Origin: a virus
Direction: 5' to 3' (one strand)
Virus record (IMG/VR): IMGVR_UViG_3300028392_000196
Location: 1-32,973 of that record
DNA length: 32,973 nt
Below are positions 14,076 to 20,701 of this stretch, piece after piece. The position numbers and the translations under genes were made by a program. The notes under the pieces are model-generated. The model ran no database searches. It was not told the DNA's origin and saw only the letters and a list, made by a program, of their open reading frames with translations. Positions within the stretch are counted from its first letter, which is position 1, and the number at the start of each line of letters is the position of its first letter.

Positions 14076-14235
14076 CTCTGTGCTCTACCCATTCAACTTT
14101 TTGCACATCATAATCGTCATTAATGTTGTCGGATTTCCAACCACATCTACAACCCGCTGATTTCAGCACTGTTAAAACACCATTTATTGGTTTAATTTGT
14201 ATTGCTTGGTCGTAACGGCACTTTTTGTTAGCCAT
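14005..14235 (-). CDS. Small protein at the end of the replication/tail operon
   Basis: 76 residues. An N-terminal MANKKCRYDQAI and CRCGW (about 29-33) give three Cys that could bind metal. The C-terminal 30 residues are Gln/Asn/Thr-rich. Its start overlaps the upstream fibre gene stop by one base. Its 3' end overlaps the opposing gene by 71 bases, so the C-terminal tail may be unconstrained. Function unknown. Confidence 0.55.
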   Translation of the reverse strand: MANKKCRYDQAIQIKPINGVLTVLKSAGCRCGWKSDNINDDYDVQKVEWVEHRVNLLQTNTPQTTETQNQQNSSRR

Positions 14236-14939
14236 TATGCCGCTTCGTAGATTCCACTAAAAACAATAAGGTCACTTGTGTTACGTGTGTAGATAGCGCT
14301 TGTGATACCAGCGCGGTTAGCGTAAATAATTGATGGTGAAGCAGTTGTTGTAATGCTTAACAGCTGAGGAATAAATGTTGTTGTGCTGTTTGGCGAAATG
14401 ATAAGGGCAGCAGTTGATGCTGTGCCTGTAAGTTGTGCTCTGCCTGTGCCTGACCAGTTGGTATCTAATGCTGTTACCGGAAGACTGAGCACAAGAGACG
14501 TACTGCCGATAGTTGCTGTGGCTAGTGACCAACTACCTTTGAAATAGACTGTTTTGCCTATTTGTTTCCATTGTCCTACTGGGACAGTGGCGCCTGTGGC
14601 CCAACTAGTACCTGTGACAGTTGGGTTGTAAGTTGTCCAAGCCGTGCGATCTACAGCCAAAGTAGAGCCAGATACACCGCCGATAGTTGACGTCGAATCA
14701 ATCGTTCCGGTTATGTTAGTGGCTGTTAGTTGTGCAAGATTTAATGACGCTGTTGCAGAGTTGTAATCCGCTAAGGTATCAACTTGTAGTGGCGCTGCTA
14801 CCCATTTGTTGTCTAGGTAAACAATGGTGTCATTAAGGTTCGGGCTTCCAGCGCTGATGTCGGTAATGTCGTTCAGTTCATGGACATGCCCTGTTGCCGA
14901 GGATGTTGATGTTACTTTTCCTTGGTTTACTAAATCCAT
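14235..14939 (-). CDS. Tail fibre protein with phage receptor-binding-type C-terminus
   Basis: 234 residues. The N-terminus has HVHELNDITDISAG, a motif common near attachment regions of phage fibres. The C-terminal domain (WTTYNPTVTGTSWATGATVP, then WKQIGKTVYFKGSW) is the 'W..Y.PT...G.......Y.QIGKTV.F.G' module seen at the ends of many phage tail proteins. It probably forms the distal fibre with the three genes upstream. TAATG couplings exist on both sides. It is the last large gene of the leftward replication operon. Confidence 0.8.
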   Translation of the reverse strand: MDLVNQGKVTSTSSATGHVHELNDITDISAGSPNLNDTIVYLDNKWVAAPLQVDTLADYNSATASLNLAQLTATNITGTIDSTSTIGGVSGSTLAVDRTAWTTYNPTVTGTSWATGATVPVGQWKQIGKTVYFKGSWSLATATIGSTSLVLSLPVTALDTNWSGTGRAQLTGTASTAALIISPNSTTTFIPQLLSITTTASPSIIYANRAGITSAIYTRNTSDLIVFSGIYEAA

Positions 14940-16486
14940 TAGGTAACTGTTACTTTCATTTGCCCATTAATGTTTGTTAATCCAGAAGTTAAATCACGGT
15001 CTAATCTCATGTATCCAGTACTAGAGTTGGAATAATCATACATTTGTCCGCCAATTGTTATGCCTTTGTATGTACCTGCTTTTAGTAGCGCTACCCATTC
15101 GGATGGAATCGTTATCCATCCTGACTTTCCTTTTGTTAGCGGCACAGTAGTAAAGCGGTACCATCCTGATTTGTCTGCGGGTTTTGATGTGGCATAGTCA
15201 GTTGTGCTATTAACTGTGTTTGCAGAGGAATAAGTGGTGTACTTATGCAATGTCATTGTTACATAAGTTGTTGTTGGGCCTGGACTTACAGAACTTCGCT
15301 TAAAATATATTGCAATGTTTGACCATGTAGCGCTTGGCACATTAGCAAAAGCATTAGAGCCATAATAAAAGAACGTGTAATAAGTTCCTGCAAGGTCTGA
15401 ATAAGAGTATCCGTTGCCGTGGTAATAGTTATTTGATGTTCCTAACCAAGCTGGGGTAGCATACAAACCGCCATCAACCCATGTATAGGCTTGTTTAGGG
15501 TTAACATAATAATCACCGTTAACGTAATTATCTGTAGTAAATGTAGTTGCTAGTCCTGTTGGTGAGTTATCAGGACCTACCTTTGCTTGCAAAGCAATCG
15601 TGTATGTTGAACCTTTTGTTAAGCCTGTTATTGTGGCACCTGACGCTACCGAGCTACCACCTGTAAATGCTACGCCTGTATTAAAATCAACGATGTCAAA
15701 AGATGTTGCGCCAGAGTATGTTCCTGTCCAAGTTACAACAGCACTAACATCTGTAATACCAGTAGACGACACTGTTGGGGCAAATGTTGGTGCAGGTAGC
15801 TGGTCAAAATTTACTGTGATTGGTTGCGTTACTGATCCTGTGCTTATGGTGTTTGTTGTCGCATTGTAAATCGGGCCAAAAGCATTTAGCTTAAAGTCAA
15901 TTGGTGTCTGTGCTGTTGGTGAAGTGTAAGTGACTGTTTGCGTGCCAACTGGGCTGTTTCCACTAGCTATTGTTGTGTTGGTATCTGTGTTAAAAATAGT
16001 CCAACTTGTAGCGTTTGGTACGTTAAAAGTAAACGTTACTGTGTTGTACGAAGGTGTACTTAAAGTGTAAGTAAAAGTATCTACGTACACTGTTGTAGGG
16101 TAAACCTGCACCCATCGTGAAGTAGGAGTAGTAAAAATAATTTCGCCTTGTGTTGTTGCTGTGGCAGCAAAAGCAGTTCCTGTTGGTGTTGCAGTAAATG
16201 ATGTAGAGCTAGTAACTGTAGCTACGGTATATGTGGTGTTGATGGTGGACGGTGAAGCGCCTACTACTGTAACCAAATCACCTACTACAAATGAATGTCC
16301 TGTTACTGTAAATGTGGCTTTATTGGGTGAACTTGTAACAACAATGGCTGTCGTTTTTGCTTTGTTTAAGTTACGCCATGCTTTTTGTGCCGGAACATAT
16401 TTACCATTTTCGTCATAAACAGATAGACGCTTAGCAACGTTAAATGTGTGCTGTGCGCTATTTGCCGATGTATTTGGTGTAGTCAT
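14939..16486 (-). CDS. Fibronectin-type-III-containing tail/adhesin protein
   Basis: 515 residues from ATG 16486, which overlaps the upstream stop (TAATG); an in-frame ATG 15 bases earlier is less likely. An N-terminal module (about 40-110) includes TGHSFVVGDLVTVVGA and VTSSTSFTATPTG, matching a module in 17394-18008. A fibronectin-III-like domain lies at about 235-320 (SAVVTWTGTYSGATSFDIVD ... TYTIALQAKVG). The C-terminal 170 residues are Tyr/Ser-rich and likely bind a receptor or sugar. It probably assembles with the collagen-like protein upstream into the host-contact fibre. Confidence 0.8.
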   Translation of the reverse strand: MTTPNTSANSAQHTFNVAKRLSVYDENGKYVPAQKAWRNLNKAKTTAIVVTSSPNKATFTVTGHSFVVGDLVTVVGASPSTINTTYTVATVTSSTSFTATPTGTAFAATATTQGEIIFTTPTSRWVQVYPTTVYVDTFTYTLSTPSYNTVTFTFNVPNATSWTIFNTDTNTTIASGNSPVGTQTVTYTSPTAQTPIDFKLNAFGPIYNATTNTISTGSVTQPITVNFDQLPAPTFAPTVSSTGITDVSAVVTWTGTYSGATSFDIVDFNTGVAFTGGSSVASGATITGLTKGSTYTIALQAKVGPDNSPTGLATTFTTDNYVNGDYYVNPKQAYTWVDGGLYATPAWLGTSNNYYHGNGYSYSDLAGTYYTFFYYGSNAFANVPSATWSNIAIYFKRSSVSPGPTTTYVTMTLHKYTTYSSANTVNSTTDYATSKPADKSGWYRFTTVPLTKGKSGWITIPSEWVALLKAGTYKGITIGGQMYDYSNSSTGYMRLDRDLTSGLTNINGQMKVTVT

Positions 16487-17397
16487 TAGTATTGAACCCA
16501 CATAGATCCGTATGGATAAGTACCTGTAGTTGGGGCTGCCGAACTAGAAATATTTACCGTTGACAATACTGATGTGGTACCGGTTGTTCCGTCCCACAAA
16601 TACACATACATAGTATTTGTATCTTGTTGTAGGTAAATTGTTCCGTTAGTGATTGCACCGCCTGTGTTTGTGCTTGTGTAAAAAGCGGCAGAAGCAGCAG
16701 CAGCGTTAGCATAAGACTGAACGCCTGAAGAACCCTTTACACCCGCAAGGCTTACTTTCCAAGAAGCATAAGTTCCAGTGCCACCCCATGTGTCAACATT
16801 TACTGTGACATTTAATGAAGATACAGCAGTAATGATTCCTTCAACAAAGTTAACTGGTGCTGTAGGGTATGCAAGGCGCACACGGTTTCCTACTGCATAA
16901 GCTCCAATAGCGCTAAAAGCAAAAACTTGGTTACCTGTTGATGTTGGGATTGCGTATGAAGTAGTTGATGTAATACCATCGTATCCAGCACCAGTAGGAC
17001 CTGTTGAGCCGCCACCAAAACTACCTTGAAGTGCCCAAGAGCCAGATACCTTTAGATAAATATTTTTGTTGGTGTAGTCCATGTAAACATCACCGTTGTT
17101 ACTGGACGTTGGTGCTGGAGGTGATGATGTTGGTGCACCTGATCCTACATAAACCGATGTTCCAGTAGCACCAGTATTACCTTGCGGAATACTAAAGTTA
17201 AAAACAGCAGCTGATGAAGTTCCTGCGTTAGTTACAGTTGCGCTTGAGCCTGCGCTACCAGTTGTCACTGTTCCTACTGCAATAGTTGCTGCTGATCCCG
17301 CACTACCTGCTGCGCCTGTTGGCCCTACTCCACGTAAAACACCTGTTCGGACTTGTACTGTTCCGCCAGAGGTTAGACGGACTGTGTTGTTGCTCAT
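16486..17397 (-). CDS. Collagen-like tail fibre protein
   Basis: 303 residues. Short Gly-X-Y stretches occur at about 25-36 (GPTGAAGSAGSA) and at GNTGATG and GPTGAG further on. The phrases ATVTNAGTSSAAVFNFSIPQG and NNGDVYMDYTNKNIYLK are typical of phage collagen-like fibres. The C-terminal 100 residues have YLQQDTNTMYVYLWDG, a common fibre tip element. The start overlaps the upstream stop (ATGA), the same coupling as at 116-119. The order, baseplate-like protein then collagen-like protein, repeats the left tail block. Confidence 0.85.
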   Translation of the reverse strand: MSNNTVRLTSGGTVQVRTGVLRGVGPTGAAGSAGSAATIAVGTVTTGSAGSSATVTNAGTSSAAVFNFSIPQGNTGATGTSVYVGSGAPTSSPPAPTSSNNGDVYMDYTNKNIYLKVSGSWALQGSFGGGSTGPTGAGYDGITSTTSYAIPTSTGNQVFAFSAIGAYAVGNRVRLAYPTAPVNFVEGIITAVSSLNVTVNVDTWGGTGTYASWKVSLAGVKGSSGVQSYANAAAASAAFYTSTNTGGAITNGTIYLQQDTNTMYVYLWDGTTGTTSVLSTVNISSSAAPTTGTYPYGSMWVQY

Positions 17398-18008
17398 ACG
17401 CTCTCCATAATTGTTGTTCGGCTATTTACGGTAAAGAAGCCTGATACTAACTTTACTTGAGGATTAGCAATAGGTGAAGTTACCCCATCAACAGTCGCAT
17501 AAATATCTATTGAAAACTGTCCAGGCGTAAGGCTTTTTGTGACTGATTTTGGTGCACTTAGTTGAATGATGCCTTCTGACCCGGCAATAATAATTGATGC
17601 TTGAGTAGATGGCGTGTTAGACGATTTGAAAGAAATTATTGTGTTTCCTGAAGCATCTTTAACATCTGCTCGGCAACTTTCAAATGTTGCTGAACCATAA
17701 GGTGATACAGGCGCAGCGTTTGCGTTTGCTATTTTAAATACAGTTGATGAAGTAACGGCTGTAACAGGAAAAATACCGTTATTAACACTTTGGCTAAAAC
17801 CTGTCAGTGTTGCGTAGTCACCAACACTAAAGGAATGACCAGGTGTAGTAAGTGTTGCTATCCCACCTGAATAAGATAATGACGACACTGTTACGGTTGA
17901 AGAAGCACGAATTGGCATTACTGTTCCGTCGCTGTCACTCCACAGCAACTGACAGGCAAAGTCCTCGCCGATATCTAAACTAATATCGACATAATCTTGA
18001 GTGGCCAT
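17394..18008 (-). CDS. Baseplate/fibre-type structural protein with inserted module
   Basis: 204 residues. The outer parts (DFACQLLWSDSDGTVMPI, and RADVKDASGNTIISF) match the small phage structural family in which 'xxWxDxxGxPxxLxG...ARMxVRDxxG' runs without a break. Here about 70 residues are inserted between them, containing TTPGHSFSVGDYATLTGF and VTAVTSSTVFKIANA. A related module lies in 14939-16486. The C-terminus corresponds in position to the truncated protein at 1-119. AAGGAG lies 7 bases before ATG 18008, which overlaps the upstream stop. Confidence 0.7.
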   Translation of the reverse strand: MATQDYVDISLDIGEDFACQLLWSDSDGTVMPIRASSTVTVSSLSYSGGIATLTTPGHSFSVGDYATLTGFSQSVNNGIFPVTAVTSSTVFKIANANAAPVSPYGSATFESCRADVKDASGNTIISFKSSNTPSTQASIIIAGSEGIIQLSAPKSVTKSLTPGQFSIDIYATVDGVTSPIANPQVKLVSGFFTVNSRTTIMESV

Positions 18009-18508
18009 TAATAATCTCCTTGATCAGTAATTACTGGCAGTTCAGCAACACGACGTAGAGCAGCAACATATTCTTCAGATGTACCAGCAACAACGATAGT
18101 GTTATTAGTTATTGTACTAGTAGGCATGTTATCAAGACCCAATACTTTAGCACGCGCTTGAATAATCTTTAATGCTGTTTCTACGGCTTGCCTGTCACCA
18201 TTAATGGCGTCTTGCCATACAGCGCTTTGCAACTCATCAAGCCGGTCCACTTCCATAGCCAGTAAAGACCTTTTGTGGCCAGCGTCTACTAAGTCTGCGG
18301 CTTCTTTTAAAGCATCAGAAATCAAAGTGTTTACGTTTCGCTCTGAAATTCCTAGGTGTTCTGCTATTGACCATAAAGAGCGACCTGATCTGCGCATTTC
18401 TAGTGCTTTTCTGGCTTTTTCGTTGCGTTCGTCTTGTAAAAGCGCCGCTGAAGTAACTTTTTTGGTTCTAGCTATTTCTTTAGTAACAGCCGCTTTTTTT
18501 ACCGTCAT
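18008..18508 (-). CDS. Terminase small subunit-like HTH protein
   Basis: 166 residues. A helix-turn-helix at about 45-66 (WSIAEHLGISERNVNTLISD) is followed by a long helical region (LDELQSAVWQDAINGDRQAV, then ALKIIQARAKVLGLD). This arrangement is typical of actinophage small-terminase-like proteins that recognise packaging sites. AGAAGGAG precedes ATG 18508, which overlaps the WhiB stop (ATGA). It lies about 11 kb from the large terminase and on the other strand, so it could instead be a regulator. No other candidate small subunit is seen next to the large one. Confidence 0.65.
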   Translation of the reverse strand: MTVKKAAVTKEIARTKKVTSAALLQDERNEKARKALEMRRSGRSLWSIAEHLGISERNVNTLISDALKEAADLVDAGHKRSLLAMEVDRLDELQSAVWQDAINGDRQAVETALKIIQARAKVLGLDNMPTSTITNNTIVVAGTSEEYVAALRRVAELPVITDQGDY

Positions 18509-18936
18509 TTCTTTCTCCTTCTAGGAGCTACAAAAGCTTTGTCGTCATAATCATCCATGGTTTTTTGCACGTTACCTTTATTGCGTGCTAAAGCCGCTCT
18601 TCGTTCAAAACTTGTAAAACCGCCCCATACACCAAAAGGCTCTTGTTTTTTTAAGGCTGTAATTAAACAGTCACGCTGAACATCACATAGTTTGCAAATA
18701 GATTTAGCATAATTTATTTGCTGTGAAGACATTGGCAAATCGGAGTGTCCATAAAATATTTCTGATGGCATTCCAAAGCAATAAGAATCGTCACGCCAAT
18801 CTCTGCGTGCCGTATAGCGCCAAGCAAGTGGCGTCGATGGCGTCTTGAGGTTTTTTGAGTTGCTGGCAGGCGTCGTAATAATTGGGGTGTTTGGAAGCAA
18901 GCCATCTTGCGACAGCTTCTTTGTCCGATCTTCCAT
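18505..18936 (-). CDS. whiB: WhiB-like transcriptional regulator
   Basis: 143 residues from ATG 18936. Four cysteines have WhiB spacing (C53, C81, C84, C90 as CxxCxxxxxC), followed by GVWGG (102-106) and ERR and a basic C-terminus (RRRKK). These proteins hold a 4Fe-4S cluster, bind the primary sigma factor and redirect transcription. WhiB proteins are restricted to actinobacteria and their phages. The first 49 codons overlap the RuvC-like gene by 146 bases in another frame, and no later start keeps all four cysteines. Confidence 0.92.
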   Translation of the reverse strand: MEDRTKKLSQDGLLPNTPIITTPASNSKNLKTPSTPLAWRYTARRDWRDDSYCFGMPSEIFYGHSDLPMSSQQINYAKSICKLCDVQRDCLITALKKQEPFGVWGGFTSFERRAALARNKGNVQKTMDDYDDKAFVAPRRRKK

Positions 18937-19258
18937 TACCAACTACCGCCTTTTTCCATGATGAAGGTCCAATAAATATTACCTCTGATTCTACTCGCTG
19001 TGCTGCCACAGCCAAAGCACCGGCTACCATACCCATAGATATGCCCGTACGGATGTTGTGGCTAGCGCCCTGAATTGCTTGTTCAATAACAGTCAATTCA
19101 GGGCACGTAGCCCACATTAGGTTGGTTAACCAATCAGACAGGATTAATAGGTTTTTGACGTCATCTTTGCTGGTCAAAATGAGTTCTTCAAAAACCATGT
19201 GGCTAGGGTGTGCGAACGCAATTCGTCTTACACCATAGTCAACTCCTGCTGCATCCAT
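18791..19258 (-). CDS. RuvC-like Holliday junction resolvase
   Basis: 155 residues, close to RuvC length. Acidic catalytic residues are in place: D7 (GVDYG), E59 (TVIEQ) and D139/D142 (QDAIDATCLA). WKKAVVGNGRSDK (101-113) matches the RuvC substrate loop. It should cut four-way junctions made during replication or recombination before packaging. It follows the polymerase, Cas4-like nuclease and small genes. Its 3' end overlaps whiB by 146 bases. The Shine-Dalgarno of ATG 19258 is weak. Confidence 0.88.
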   Translation of the reverse strand: MDAAGVDYGVRRIAFAHPSHMVFEELILTSKDDVKNLLILSDWLTNLMWATCPELTVIEQAIQGASHNIRTGISMGMVAGALAVAAQRVESEVIFIGPSSWKKAVVGNGRSDKEAVARWLASKHPNYYDACQQLKKPQDAIDATCLALYGTQRLA

Positions 19259-19267
19259 GTATCATTT

Positions 19268-19348
19268 CTACCAGTTTTGTCGCTGAATGTACAACATGAC
19301 ACACAATAAGCCACTAAAGGCTATCAGTAGCATAATGTCTTTAATCAT
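19268..19348 (-). CDS. 26-residue membrane peptide
   Basis: MIKDIMLLIAFSGLLCVMLY followed by IQRQNW forms one hydrophobic helix with a basic end. ATG 19348 overlaps the upstream stop (ATGA), and the frame exactly fills the gap to the RuvC-like gene. Such tiny membrane peptides are common in phages. A coding role is likely but unproven. Confidence 0.5.
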   Translation of the reverse strand: MIKDIMLLIAFSGLLCVMLYIQRQNW

Positions 19349-19548
19349 CGCTTTTCTCCGTCTGCTGGTGGCCCCCAAGACGACCAAGGGTTTGGGCGCC
19401 AAGCAACACGACAAATCTTGTTATCAAACATGGTGATAAGTAGTTCGCCGCCTTCTGGCACGGGTATTTGGTCATTTTCATCTAGGTTTACTACAAATGT
19501 AGAAACAACCTCTTCGTTAATCATCTTTTGTAGCCTCTCATCTAACAT
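19345..19548 (-). CDS. Small phage protein, unknown function
   Basis: 67 residues. A helix-forming start (DERLQKMINEEVVSTFVVNL) is followed by a beta segment (GGELLITMFDNKICRVAWR) and a Pro/Trp-rich end (PNPWSSWGPPADGEKR). GGAG lies 9 bases before ATG 19548, which overlaps the upstream stop by about 11 bases. Function unknown. Confidence 0.6.
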   Translation of the reverse strand: MLDERLQKMINEEVVSTFVVNLDENDQIPVPEGGELLITMFDNKICRVAWRPNPWSSWGPPADGEKR

Positions 19549-19729
19549 CAGTTGATTCTCCTAACTCACTTACTTGGGTTAACGCATCGCGATATCCCAT
19601 GGCTATTACAGTGGCTATTTTTAGCCCATTTAATGTTCCGCCATAGTATTCACCTACATATGGCCCTGTTTCTTCAATGTAATCGCTAATTTCTTGAGCA
19701 ATTTTTTGACGAAACTGTTCTTCACTCAT
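19538..19729 (-). CDS. Small acidic helical protein, unknown function
   Basis: 63 residues if ATG 19729 is used, overlapping the upstream stop by 8 bases. In-frame ATGs at 19744, 19747 and 19759 are alternatives, and none has a clean Shine-Dalgarno. The content is two amphipathic helices around a Gly/Tyr loop (GPYVGEYYGGTLNG). No known family. Confidence 0.55.
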   Translation of the reverse strand: MSEEQFRQKIAQEISDYIEETGPYVGEYYGGTLNGLKIATVIAMGYRDALTQVSELGESTDVR

Positions 19730-19934
19730 CGTCTCTTGAGTCATCATTATCCATTTCATCTTCAGAAAATTCGGCGTTGCATTCCCAGCAATTTATGGGC
19801 AGTGCGCGGCCTTTTGAGTGGTGTCGTCGACAGTTAGCGTTTGCTTCATCGTCGATTATGATTTCTTGCTGATACTGAGAAGTTGTATTTACCGTTATGG
19901 TAATACTTTCGGGTTTGTTTGTTGATGTGCTCAC
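19722..19934 (-). CDS. Small Cys/His protein, unknown function
   Basis: 70 residues from GTG 19934, chosen because AAAGAG lies 5 bases upstream and GTGA overlaps the stop of the Cas4-like gene; ATG 19949 is an alternative. The beta-rich Thr/Ser start (ESITITVNTTSQYQQEIIID) precedes CRRHH and CWEC, a possible zinc site, and a very acidic tail (DEMDNDDSRDDE). No known family. Confidence 0.6.
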   Translation of the reverse strand: MSTSTNKPESITITVNTTSQYQQEIIIDDEANANCRRHHSKGRALPINCWECNAEFSEDEMDNDDSRDDE

Positions 19935-20701
19935 GCTAACTCTTTCCATTGTGCTGTTGGGCAAGATTCTTTGAAATCACAATAATTGTAATTACTGCCT
20001 TTTTTAGTTAGACATGTTTCTAGCATGACTGGCAGTTCTTTAATAGCAATGTGATTGTGTAGTGATTCCATGAGCAGTTCTAGTGTGTCATCGACCTCTT
20101 GCATTCTAGCTACTCGAAATTCTTTCCAGATAGCGTGCTCGCGGTTTTCGTACACGATAGAAAAATGGCTTAGATCAAGTGCTTTCATGTAAGCGTGCGT
20201 TTGCATAAGGTGTGGAAATAGAGGTGAGTTTTGTTTTAGTACATCTCGCCATTTGTTGCTGTTTACTGTTTTTAATTCCCACCCTGAGCCGTCACTGATT
20301 ACGCCGTCCATAGCGCCTTTTACTAGCCAAGGATTGTACTCAACTTGAACCTCTATGTCAGCCAACCAACCTTGAGATAGGCCGGCAAGTTGCCATCTGT
20401 AATGCCCCCACGTTCCAGCGTTCATTACGTCAAAACTGCCGTCTGAAGGGGTAAGTTTTTCTTCCCCTAAATACGACAATAGATGCTTACGTTGGCAGGA
20501 ATCACCGATAAGCGATGGTCTAATGCGACCTGCTCCGCTGGTTCGTGAGTTGTCAAACGAATCGTTATGCATTACTTCTTGCAAACGAGCAAATGCTTCT
20601 GGCGTTATGACTGAACCGCTTTCACGCCATTTGCTCATGCCAAATGTGACAGGCATGTCGTTATTGCCCATCACACTTTTTAGTAGGTTAACCATGTTCA
20701 T
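19931..20701 (-). CDS. Cas4/RecB-like PD-(D/E)XK exonuclease
   Basis: 256 residues. Nuclease residues: H100 (GTWGHYRW), D132 (KGAMDG), E142-x-K144 (WELKT) and the Q167/Y171 pair (QTHAYM). Four cysteines (C69 in SCQRK; C230, C241, C247 at the C-terminus) match the iron-sulfur cluster spacing of Cas4 and AddB-type nucleases. It should resect DNA ends during recombination. No Cas1/Cas2 genes or CRISPR array are present, so this is the stand-alone phage form. Coupled to dnaE by ATGA. Confidence 0.85.
   Translation of the reverse strand: MNMVNLLKSVMGNNDMPVTFGMSKWRESGSVITPEAFARLQEVMHNDSFDNSRTSGAGRIRPSLIGDSCQRKHLLSYLGEEKLTPSDGSFDVMNAGTWGHYRWQLAGLSQGWLADIEVQVEYNPWLVKGAMDGVISDGSGWELKTVNSNKWRDVLKQNSPLFPHLMQTHAYMKALDLSHFSIVYENREHAIWKEFRVARMQEVDDTLELLMESLHNHIAIKELPVMLETCLTKKGSNYNYCDFKESCPTAQWKELA

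Noticed and set aside
19931-20701. CRISPR adaptation gene (cas4)
   Set aside because: No repeat-spacer array and no cas1 or cas2 in the window; stand-alone Cas4-like exonucleases are common in phages.
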